Made by a program: the position numbers and the translations under genes
Part shown: one piece after another, positions 28,683 through 36,758 of the stretch
How positions within the stretch are numbered: position 1 is the stretch's first letter
Layout of the letters: each line of letters starts with the position of its first letter
Notes under the pieces: generated by a model
What the model saw: only the letters and a program-made list of their open reading frames with translations
Databases searched by the model: none
What the model was told of the DNA's origin: nothing
DNA from: Bifidobacterium mizhiense
GTDB taxonomy: Bacteria; Actinomycetota; Actinomycetes; Actinomycetales; Bifidobacteriaceae
NCBI RefSeq assembly: GCF_020884755.1
Contig: NZ_BPWE01000003.1
Coordinates: forward strand, 274,649 to 338,648
Direction of reading: 5' to 3'
Length of the DNA stretch: 64,000 bases

Positions 28683-28750
28683 ACGGCTTGTCCTACGTTC
28701 ACGCATAAGCTGACATCAAGCGCGGATACTTGTCAGGAAACGAGGTGCCC

Positions 28751-29602
28751 ATGGCACGCAAAAGAACAGCCGTCATCGACGTAGGCGGCGGCTACCGGTC
28801 CATCTTCGGCGCCGGCGTCTTCGACCGCTGCATGGAGCAGGGCATCACCTTCGATCACTGCTACGGGGTCTCGGCCGGCAGCGCCAATCTGGCCTCGTTC
28901 CTGTCGGGCCAGCTCAGACGCTGCTACCGCTTTTACACGGTGTACTCCTCCCGCAAGGAGTACGCGAGCGTGAGCAACTTCCTGACCAAGCACACCTTCG
29001 TTGATCTGGACTACGTCTATGGCAAACTGTCGGCCCACGATGGGGAATGCCCGCTGGATTACCAGGCTTTGAAGGCCAATCCGGCCCTGTTCACCGTAGT
29101 GGCCTGCAAGGCCACTGACGGATCCACTGTCTACTTCGACAAGTCCGACCTGGCCCAGGACAACTACGATATCCTCAAGGCCTCATCCACCGTGCCCGTG
29201 GCCAACAAGCCCTACATGATCGATGGCGTGCCCTATCTGGACGGCGGTATCGCCGACCCGGTTCCGGTTCGCAAGGCCATGGACGAGGGCTACGAGCGTA
29301 TCGTCCTGGTTCTGACCCGTCAGAGGGATATTCTGCGCGAGCAGAAGAAGGATGTCCTGCCGGCCCGAATCCTAGCCAGAACTTATCCGGCGGCCGGCGA
29401 GCGCCTGATGGAGCGCTACCGCACCTACAACGACGAGGTGGCCCTGGCCAAGCAGGCCGAAAAGAAGGGCCAGGTGCTCATCCTGGCCCCGGACAGCCTG
29501 TGCGGGCTGACCACGCTGAGCAAGTCGCTCAAGGGACTCAACGCCATGTATGACAAGGGCTACCGGGCAGCCGAGGCCATAGCCGACTTCCTGGAAAGCT
29601 GA
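28751..29602 (+). CDS. Patatin-like phospholipase
   Basis: This 283-residue protein has the patatin Ser-Asp dyad: GVSAGS (nucleophile elbow, near residue 37) and DGGIAD (DGG motif, near 165), and a glycine-rich DVGGGYRSIFGAGV oxyanion segment. It is of the cytoplasmic YjjU/RssA-like type with no signal peptide. GAGG before the ATG supports the start. Lipid hydrolysis is the family role; the substrate is not known. Confidence 0.88.
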   Translation: MARKRTAVIDVGGGYRSIFGAGVFDRCMEQGITFDHCYGVSAGSANLASFLSGQLRRCYRFYTVYSSRKEYASVSNFLTKHTFVDLDYVYGKLSAHDGECPLDYQALKANPALFTVVACKATDGSTVYFDKSDLAQDNYDILKASSTVPVANKPYMIDGVPYLDGGIADPVPVRKAMDEGYERIVLVLTRQRDILREQKKDVLPARILARTYPAAGERLMERYRTYNDEVALAKQAEKKGQVLILAPDSLCGLTTLSKSLKGLNAMYDKGYRAAEAIADFLES

Positions 29603-29610
29603 GCAAGGCC

Positions 29611-30579
29611 TTACAGAACCGGCATCTCGGCCCCGCCCTCTGTGCCCGCGCTCCTGCGGCCATGGCGGGGATCCGCACTCCCCTGGGTGCTCTGGGCGGT
29701 CATCAGCGCTGCGGTCATCTGGTTGAAGAGTTCGTTGTAGCCACCGGGGGTCGCCGCTGGCAGAACCAAGGTCTTGGCATTGTCGGACTCGGCCAGCGAG
29801 CGCATCACATCCAGATATTGGTTGAAGAGCACCACATTGTTGACGGCATCGATATCCATGCCCACGGCCCGCAGACTGTTGATCTGATCCACTATGCCGT
29901 TGGCGATCTCCCGCCGGTAGTTGGCCTGGCCCTCGCCTTGCATCCTGGTCTTCTCGGCATCGGCCCTGGCCTGGGTCTCGATCTCGATCCGTCGGGCTTC
30001 GGCACGCTCCCTGGTGGCCTCCTTCTCACGCTGGGCCGCATTGATGGAGTCCATGGCCTGCTTGACCTGGGTGGAGGGGTCGATGGCCGTGACCAGGGTC
30101 TTGATGACCGAGAACCCGAAGCGCTGCATCTCCTGGCCCACAGTCTGCTGCACATCGGAGGCGATGTCATCCTTGCGGGCGAAGGCGTCATCCAGGCTCA
30201 GGGCCGGAATGGCCGACCTGAGAGCGTCCTCCATGTAGGAACGCAGCTGGCCCGCCGGGTCGACCAGCTCGTAGTAGGCCGTGGATACGTTGGCCGCCTC
30301 CACCCGGAACTGTGCGGAGACCTCGACGGTGACGAAGACGTTGTCCTTGGTCTTGGTCTCCAGCTTGACATTCAACTGGTTGACCCGCAGGTTGGTCTTG
30401 GCGACTATCCGGTCCACCAGGGGAATTTTGGCGTGAATACCTGCCAGCGCCACGCGGTGGTACTTGCCGAAGCGCTCAATGACGTCCGCCTGCTGCTGGG
30501 GTACCACGAAAATCCCCAGAAGGAAGATGATCAGCGCCAGAACCAGCACGACGATCACAATGGCGATGCCCAGATGCAT
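29611..30579 (-). CDS. SPFH-domain membrane protein (stomatin/paraslipin-like)
   Basis: This 322-residue protein has an N-terminal membrane helix (residues 4-24), an SPFH domain (FGKYHRVALAGIHAKIPLVDR onwards) and a coiled-coil region of EKEATRERAEARR type near residues 180-210. Such proteins form oligomeric cages on the inner membrane and often modulate proteases. No NfeD partner is adjacent. It converges on the patatin gene with a gap of only 8 bp. Confidence 0.88.
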   Translation of the reverse strand: MHLGIAIVIVVLVLALIIFLLGIFVVPQQQADVIERFGKYHRVALAGIHAKIPLVDRIVAKTNLRVNQLNVKLETKTKDNVFVTVEVSAQFRVEAANVSTAYYELVDPAGQLRSYMEDALRSAIPALSLDDAFARKDDIASDVQQTVGQEMQRFGFSVIKTLVTAIDPSTQVKQAMDSINAAQREKEATRERAEARRIEIETQARADAEKTRMQGEGQANYRREIANGIVDQINSLRAVGMDIDAVNNVVLFNQYLDVMRSLAESDNAKTLVLPAATPGGYNELFNQMTAALMTAQSTQGSADPRHGRRSAGTEGGAEMPVL

Positions 30580-30745
30580 GAGTGTTCTCCTTCGAGCTTA
30601 AAACCCTTGGGGCCGGACTTGAAAACCGCACCATTCCGGCCTTTCCTCCCATCACCATACATGATGGACTCGTCTGAATACTCGGTTCGGGCACACAAGG
30701 GGTAATAGACTCGGCTTAACAAGGCTTCAACCCGAAAGGATGAAT

Positions 30746-31693
30746 ATGGCAAAACTACGCGGCATCGACGCCGATATCTTCCCCTTGGTTCTAGGCGGCA
30801 ACACCTTCGGATGGACCAGCGACGAGTCCGAATCTGACCGGGTCCTGGACGCCTACACGGCAGCCGGAGGCAACCTGATCGACACAGCTGACGTCTATTC
30901 GGCCTGGGCCCCAGGCCACTCCGGCGGCGAGTCCGAGATCGTCCTGGGCCGCTGGCTGGCCAAGAACGGCAACCGCAACAAGGTCCTGGTGGCCACGAAG
31001 GTCAGCCAACACCCCCAGTACTCAGGCCTGTCAGCCAAGAACATCGAGGCCGCTGCCGATGCCTCTCTGCTCAGACTGGGCCTGGATGTGATCGACCTCT
31101 ACTACGCCCACTTCGACGACAGCTCCACCCCCTTGGAGGAGACTGCGGCAGCCTTCGACAAGCTGGTCAAGGAGGGCAAGGTCCGGGCCATCGGAGTGTC
31201 CAACTACACACCGGACCGGATCCGTGAATGGTTCAGCATTGCACGCAAGGAGGGCCTGACCCTGCCGGTGGCCCTGGAGCCCCAATACAATTTGGTCTAC
31301 CGCAAGACCTATGAGGGTGGCCTTATGCAGGTCGCCAAGGACGAGGACCTGGCTGTCTTCCCCTACTTCTCGCTGGCTTCAGGCTTCCTGACGGGCAAGT
31401 ACCGGACCATGGATGACCTCAAGGGCAAAAAGCGCGAGGGCATGGTCAAGGACTTCTTCACCCAGGAGGGGCTGGACGTGGTCGCCGCCATGGACGACAT
31501 CGCCAAGGCTCACGGGGTCGAACTGGCCACCGTCGCCCTGGCCTGGCTCAACCACAGGCCTGGGATCGCGGCACCCATCGCCTCTGCACGCACCCCTGAG
31601 CAACTGCCAGCCCTGCTGGCCGCTGCTCATCTGGAACTGAGTGACCAGGATATGCAGACCCTGGATCAGGTCAGCGACAAGGTCAAGGGCTGA
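30746..31693 (+). CDS. Aldo/keto reductase
   Basis: This 315-residue NADPH-dependent reductase is of the YajO/Tas-like subgroup. The catalytic tetrad is visible as D and Y in [11 protein letters not shown] in VATKVSQH and H in YYAHFDD. AAAGGA 5 bp upstream of the ATG at 30746 supports that start over 30740. It ends at a strong bidirectional terminator shared with ileS. Confidence 0.9.
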   Translation: MAKLRGIDADIFPLVLGGNTFGWTSDESESDRVLDAYTAAGGNLIDTADVYSAWAPGHSGGESEIVLGRWLAKNGNRNKVLVATKVSQHPQYSGLSAKNIEAAADASLLRLGLDVIDLYYAHFDDSSTPLEETAAAFDKLVKEGKVRAIGVSNYTPDRIREWFSIARKEGLTLPVALEPQYNLVYRKTYEGGLMQVAKDEDLAVFPYFSLASGFLTGKYRTMDDLKGKKREGMVKDFFTQEGLDVVAAMDDIAKAHGVELATVALAWLNHRPGIAAPIASARTPEQLPALLAAAHLELSDQDMQTLDQVSDKVKG

Positions 31694-31739
31694 TCTGCAG
31701 CCGGTACCCCATCGCAGTTGCCTGCAGCAGGGCTTAATA

Positions 31740-31777
31740 AAAAGGGCTTCCATCCGATACGGGATGGAAGCCCTTTT
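31740..31777. terminator. Bidirectional terminator between aldo/keto reductase and ileS
   Basis: AAAAGGGCTTCCATCC (31740-31755) pairs perfectly with GGATGGAAGCCCTTTT (31762-31777) around a 6-base loop. The A/T ends give a U-tract on both strands, so both convergent genes can terminate here. Confidence 0.93.
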
Positions 31778-31789
31778 GTGCAACGATGA

Positions 31790-34700
31790 TCAGGCCTTAA
31801 CCAAGTCAACCCGGGGCTGGTCCACATCGCCGGCATTGACGGTCAGGCTGGTGGCCAGGGTCTCGTGTGCGATCAGGTCGCTGAACTGCTGGGCCTTGGG
31901 GGCATCCTCCCTAGGCAGGGTCAGGGTCAGCCGGATCCGGTCAGCGATGTCCAGGCCAGCGGTCTTCCGGGCATCCTGAACCTGGCGGATCAGATCTCTG
32001 GCATAGCCTTCGGCCAGGAGGTCGTCGTCCAGCTGGGTGTCGAGGATGACGAAGCCGCCGGTGGGCAGGGCTGCGGAGGCCGAACGGTCAGCCTGGGAGC
32101 CATCCTCCTGCTCGATCCTGTTGTCCAGTTCGTATTCGCCTGGCTCCAAGGCCACAGGTCCGTCGGGGGTAGTGACGACCACATGGCCGTCCTGCTCCGA
32201 CCAGTCGCCCTGCTTGGAGGCCCGGATGACGAACTGGACCTGCTTGCCCAGGCGAGGCCCGGCCACACGGGCGTTGACCTTGAGATCGTGGATGATTCGC
32301 AAGCCGTGCTGTCCGGCCTGATCCAGGGTGCAGAATTCCACATCCTTGATGTTGAGCTCGGACTTGAGCACGTCCACGTAGGGGCGGGCCGCATCGGGGT
32401 CACGAACCACCACCGTCAACCGGGACAGGGGCTGGCGGACGCGGATCTGCTCGGCCTTGCGCAAGGCCAGGGTGGCCGAAACCACCTCGCGAACTTTCTC
32501 CATGGCGGCTACCAGGGCAGGATCGTCACGCAGGACCTGTCCCAGTTCGGTCTCCTGCCCGGTGGCCTCATCGGCCAGGAAGGGCCAGTCAGCCAGATGG
32601 ACCGACTCGCCGCCGGTCAGACCACGCCAGATCTGCTCGGCCTCCATGGGCGCCAGCGGGGCCAAAACTCGGGCGAAAGCCTCCAGGACCGTGTAGAGGG
32701 TGTCGAAGGCCTGGTGGTCCTCGCCCCAGAAGCGGTCGCGGTTGTTGCGGATGTACCAGTTGGTCAGCACATCGATGAAGTCGGTCACTGCATCGCAGGC
32801 ATCAGAGATGGCAAAGTCATCCAGGGCCTTCTGCACCGACTGGATCAGCCGCCGGGTCCGTGCCAGCAGGAAGCGGTCCATCTCCGGCAGGCTCGCCACC
32901 CGATCCGGCGTTAGCGCCTGGGCCTGGTAGCCGGCGCCCTTGTTGGCCGCGTTGGCGTAGAGCGTGTAGAAGTAGTAGGAGCTCCAGACCGGCAGCATGA
33001 CCTGGCGGACCGTGTCGCGAATGCCATCGGCAGTGACGACCAGGTTGCCGCCGCGCAGGATGGAAGAGCTCATCAGGAACCACCGCATGGCATCGGAACC
33101 ATACTTGTCGAAGACCTCGTTCACATCCGGATAGTTGCGCAGGTGCTTGCTCATCTTCTGGCCGTCGGAGCCCAGAACAATGCCATGGCAGATCACGTTC
33201 TTGAAGGCCGGCCGGTCGAAGAGGGCCGTGGACATGATGTGCATGGTGTAGAACCAGCCACGGGTCTGGCCGATGTACTCCACCACGAAATCGCAGGGAT
33301 CCCTGTCCTCGAAGTACTGCTTGTTCTCGAAGGGGTAGTGGAACTGGGCGAAGGGCATGGAGCCCGACTCGAACCAGCAGTCCAGCACATCGGTGATCCT
33401 GTGCATAGTGGACTTGCCGGTCGGGTCGTCAGGGTTGGGCCTGGTCAGCTGGTCGATCCAGGGCCGATGCATGTTGATCTGCCCCTTGTCGTCAGTCGGG
33501 TAACGTCCGAAGTCCTTCTTGAGCTCATCCAGGGACCCGTAGACATCCACCCGGGGGTACTTGGGATCATCCGAGACCCAGACCGGGATGGGCGAGCCCC
33601 AGAACCTGTTGCGGGAGATGGACCAGTCGCGGGCGTTGGCCAGCCACTTGCCGAACTGGCCGTCCTTGACATTCTCGGGGATCCAGTTGATCTGCTGGTT
33701 GAGTTCCAGCAGGCGGTCCTTGATCTTGGTCACGGAGACGAACCAGCTGGAGACCGGCTTGTAGATCAGGGGGGTGCCACAACGCCAGCAGTGGGGGTAG
33801 GAGTGGACGTAGCTCTTCTCCTGGAAGAGGAGGGCACGATGCTCGACAGGGATCTGTGCCAGGGGGCCGTCGCCTGCGCGCAGGTTGCGCACGATGGGCA
33901 TATTGGCATCGAAGGCCTGCAGGCCCTGATAGTCAGGGCACTGCTCGGTGAAGACGGCCCCGGCATCGAGGACATCCACGCTGCGGATGCCCTTGGCGTT
34001 CAGGGTGTTCATATCGTCCTCGCCATAGGGAGCCTGGTGGACCAGGCCGGTGCCCTCCACAGTGTCGACGTAGTCAGCCGTGTAAATGGTATAGGCATTG
34101 GGGCCGGGGGTGCCGCCCTCGGATTCGGCCTGCTCTCCGGCGAAGTAGGGGAAGACCGGCCAGTACCGCCAGCCTTCCATCTGGGAGCCCTTGAGGGTGC
34201 GAACCACCTGGTAGTCCTCCCCCAGCTGCTTGGCGTAGTCGCCCAGACGGGCCGTGGCGATGTAGAAGCGCTTGCCGGCGAAGGACCCCGACACCGGGCT
34301 GACCTCCGAGTATTCGATATCGGCGCCGACCACGATGGCCAGGTTGGTGGGAACAGTCCAGGGGGTGGTGGTCCAGAAGACCGCATAGGCATCTTCGTCC
34401 CTGAGCTTGACGGCCACGGAGACGGTGGTGTCCTGCCGGTCCTGATAGACATCGGCATCCATACGCAGCTCGTGGTTGGACAGCGGGGTCTGATCCTTCC
34501 AGCAGTAGGGCAGCACCCGGTAGCCCTTGTAGGCCAGGCCCTTCTCGTAGAGGGTCTTGAAGGCCCACATGACCGACTCCATATAGGAGACGTTCAGAGT
34601 CTTGTATCCGTGGTCGAAGTCCACCCATCGGGCCTGACGATGGACGTAGTCCTTCCACTCGTTGGTGTACTTGAGCACTGAAGCGCGGCAGGCGTCATTG

Positions 34701-35134
34701 AACTTCTCGATGCCCATCTGCTCAATCTGATCCACGCTGTCGATGCCGAGCTCGCGTTGGGCCTCCAGCTCGGCGGGCAGACCGTGGGTGTCCCAGCCAA
34801 AGACCCGGTTGACCTTGTGACCCTTCATGGTCTGGTAGCGGGGAATGACATCCTTGACGTAGCCTGTCAGCAGGTGCCCATAGTGGGGCAGGCCGTTGGC
34901 GAAGGGCGGGCCATCGAAGAAGACGAACTCGTTGTCGGCATGATCGCCGGAAGGGCGACGATCCACAGATTTGTTGAAGGTGTCGTCCTGATCCCAGTAG
35001 TCCAGAACGGACTCCTCCATATCAGGGAAGGAAGGATTGGGCTTCACCTTAGCCAGAGCCGGGTCCACCACCGCCTTGGGATAAACTTCCCCATCCCGAT
35101 TTGTCGCATCTGAGGTATCAGTGGTCTGATTCAC
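31790..35134 (-). CDS. ileS: Isoleucyl-tRNA synthetase, eukaryote-like class
   Basis: This 1114-residue class I enzyme charges tRNA-Ile. The HIGH motif is HYGH at 84-87 and the KMSKS motif reads KMSKH near residue 660. The editing domain contains WTTTPWTVPTNLA. The length, the CWRCGTPLIYKPVSSWF segment and the absence of a C-terminal zinc finger place it in the eukaryotic-like class, which is less sensitive to mupirocin. The GTG start at 35134 is preceded 8 bp upstream by GAGGAG, which is sequestered in the leader. Confidence 0.97.
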   Translation of the reverse strand: MNQTTDTSDATNRDGEVYPKAVVDPALAKVKPNPSFPDMEESVLDYWDQDDTFNKSVDRRPSGDHADNEFVFFDGPPFANGLPHYGHLLTGYVKDVIPRYQTMKGHKVNRVFGWDTHGLPAELEAQRELGIDSVDQIEQMGIEKFNDACRASVLKYTNEWKDYVHRQARWVDFDHGYKTLNVSYMESVMWAFKTLYEKGLAYKGYRVLPYCWKDQTPLSNHELRMDADVYQDRQDTTVSVAVKLRDEDAYAVFWTTTPWTVPTNLAIVVGADIEYSEVSPVSGSFAGKRFYIATARLGDYAKQLGEDYQVVRTLKGSQMEGWRYWPVFPYFAGEQAESEGGTPGPNAYTIYTADYVDTVEGTGLVHQAPYGEDDMNTLNAKGIRSVDVLDAGAVFTEQCPDYQGLQAFDANMPIVRNLRAGDGPLAQIPVEHRALLFQEKSYVHSYPHCWRCGTPLIYKPVSSWFVSVTKIKDRLLELNQQINWIPENVKDGQFGKWLANARDWSISRNRFWGSPIPVWVSDDPKYPRVDVYGSLDELKKDFGRYPTDDKGQINMHRPWIDQLTRPNPDDPTGKSTMHRITDVLDCWFESGSMPFAQFHYPFENKQYFEDRDPCDFVVEYIGQTRGWFYTMHIMSTALFDRPAFKNVICHGIVLGSDGQKMSKHLRNYPDVNEVFDKYGSDAMRWFLMSSSILRGGNLVVTADGIRDTVRQVMLPVWSSYYFYTLYANAANKGAGYQAQALTPDRVASLPEMDRFLLARTRRLIQSVQKALDDFAISDACDAVTDFIDVLTNWYIRNNRDRFWGEDHQAFDTLYTVLEAFARVLAPLAPMEAEQIWRGLTGGESVHLADWPFLADEATGQETELGQVLRDDPALVAAMEKVREVVSATLALRKAEQIRVRQPLSRLTVVVRDPDAARPYVDVLKSELNIKDVEFCTLDQAGQHGLRIIHDLKVNARVAGPRLGKQVQFVIRASKQGDWSEQDGHVVVTTPDGPVALEPGEYELDNRIEQEDGSQADRSASAALPTGGFVILDTQLDDDLLAEGYARDLIRQVQDARKTAGLDIADRIRLTLTLPREDAPKAQQFSDLIAHETLATSLTVNAGDVDQPRVDLVKA

Positions 35135-35362
35135 CGTTCACGCTCCTCGCTGGTCGTTCATATCGCCATGCCGAGGACGAGGGACCCAGGGGGCCCACCG
35201 CGGTACCACCTCGCTTGCCCGGCCAATGACCCGCGCCGGACCGCTTGATCTGGGCTATGCGGGCCCACCCGTCGGTTCTACTGAGGATCGCCGCAAGCAG
35301 TCCCGTTCTTCCGAGGGCTCCCCGCTGATGACGGATCAAGGCCCATTGGTGAACAGATTATA
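35135..35362 (-). promoter_or_regulatory. Translational T-box leader of ileS
   Basis: The minus-strand leader contains the T-box core GGTGGTACCGCGG at 35210-35198. A TATAAT -10 box lies at 35362-35357, so RNA should start near 35350. A candidate isoleucine specifier ATC sits in GCGGCGATCCTC in the short Stem I region. Downstream, TCCTCG (35177-35172) can pair with CGAGGA (35149-35144), which includes the ribosome-binding site, giving a sequestering helix. No terminator is visible, so control would be at translation, as known for actinobacterial ileS. Confidence 0.9.
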
Positions 35363-35409
35363 CCATCTTCAGGAAACCGGACCCGCACGTTCGCATAACG
35401 AAACAGTCG

Positions 35410-36684
35410 TCAGGACTGGAAGCGATCGGGATGGCGTGGATCACCCGGCAGGTTATCCAGAGTGTTTTCGACACCTAGTGCCTGCCTCCAGAAGTCCAGG
35501 GAATGGCCATAGGGGCTGGCCTGGCCGCCGCGGACCTGCAGGTCGGCCTTGGCCTGGAGCACATCCTCCTCGCTCACCCCGTCCATGAGTCCGACAAGTC
35601 TGCCGAATCGTTCCGAGTCGTAGAAGATACCGCCGACGACCTCAAGAAGTCTGCTGGCCCGTTCCATGGGCAGGGAATCCCAGTGCCTGAGCTCGATGTA
35701 GTTCTTCAGGCGGACGTCATTGAAGTGCGTAGTCAGGATGTGCGCTATCTCGGCGTCGTTGAGCCGGCGGTCAGGATAGATTTCCCCGGCGTTTTCGTGC
35801 CAGGCGATGAAGACCTGCTTCCCCTGCGGTCCATCCACCTCAGGGGTGTGGGAGACATCGGCGACCATGAGCGGAGTGGAGAGTATGTCCACGGCATAGT
35901 CCTCCCAGCCGAAGCCATCCTCGAACAGCCCGGGAATCAGGCCTGTGCGCTGGGTGTCGAGCCAGTCCCAGATCCGCTGGCGCCGTAGGGGCATGCGGTT
36001 GGGCTTCCCCTCAAAGATCGGAGTGTTGCGGAAGAAGTAGGCCAAGATGGGACCGATGGCCGTGCCCAGACGGATCTTGGCGATGGCATCCTTCTCGTCC
36101 TGATAATCGATGCTGATCTGAGTGGAGGCGGTGCTACGCATCATCATGGGTCCACACTGACCAATGCGACCCAGGTAGGTGTTCATGACCGCATAGCGTT
36201 CCTTGGGATTGACGCCCACATCCGCGTAGGAACCAGCCGGACGGTACCCGTACTCGACCAGCCGGAACCCCAAGCGCTCGGCAATGGGGTCGACCTCGGC
36301 ACGGAAGCGACGGTAGAGGTCCTCGAATTCTCGGCTGTCCCGCACCACACCCAGGGAGCACTCCACCTGGCTGCCGGGCTCCAAGGAGACCACACAGCCC
36401 GGCCTGCTCAGCCCCACCAGGTGTCCGTCCTCCCGGTACTCCTTATCGCCGTCGTAGCAGGGCTCCAAGGCAGACAGCAGGGCCTCGATGCCCCGCTCCC
36501 CCTCATAGGGAACCGGGGCATCGGATCCGTCGTTGCGGACCGGCAGATGCTCAATCTCGATGCCGAACCGCCACTGGGACCGCGGCTTAGACCCGCGCGA
36601 AAAGTAGTCGACCAGGCTGGCTACATGCCGCGGATTAGGGACCGTCAACAGGTGCGCGTACCCAGCGCCTACGCTTTTCCTCAT
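35410..36684 (-). CDS. Glutamate-cysteine ligase-like (GCS2 family)
   Basis: This roughly 424-residue protein belongs to the GCS2 family of ATP-dependent glutamate-cysteine ligases (plant type and EgtA-like). Visible motifs are FGIEIEHLPV near residue 40, LSRPGCVVSLEPGSQVECS near 95-115 and MMRSTASTQISIDY near 190. The ATG at 36684 gives a normal N-terminus; an upstream start adding 12 residues is possible, and neither has a convincing binding site. No glutathione synthetase or ergothioneine gene lies in the window. It is upstream of the ileS leader on the same strand. Confidence 0.82.
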   Translation of the reverse strand: MRKSVGAGYAHLLTVPNPRHVASLVDYFSRGSKPRSQWRFGIEIEHLPVRNDGSDAPVPYEGERGIEALLSALEPCYDGDKEYREDGHLVGLSRPGCVVSLEPGSQVECSLGVVRDSREFEDLYRRFRAEVDPIAERLGFRLVEYGYRPAGSYADVGVNPKERYAVMNTYLGRIGQCGPMMMRSTASTQISIDYQDEKDAIAKIRLGTAIGPILAYFFRNTPIFEGKPNRMPLRRQRIWDWLDTQRTGLIPGLFEDGFGWEDYAVDILSTPLMVADVSHTPEVDGPQGKQVFIAWHENAGEIYPDRRLNDAEIAHILTTHFNDVRLKNYIELRHWDSLPMERASRLLEVVGGIFYDSERFGRLVGLMDGVSEEDVLQAKADLQVRGGQASPYGHSLDFWRQALGVENTLDNLPGDPRHPDRFQS

Positions 36685-36758
36685 GCTGCAATCGTAGGAG
36701 CGGACGAGGGCCCTGGGCAATCAACACGCGAGGAGTTCCGCTACCGGATGGCGGTCAG

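Noticed and set aside
33143..34681. 512-codon frame antisense to ileS
   Set aside because: ileS is certain on the other strand; the antisense product is low in complexity and has no domain.
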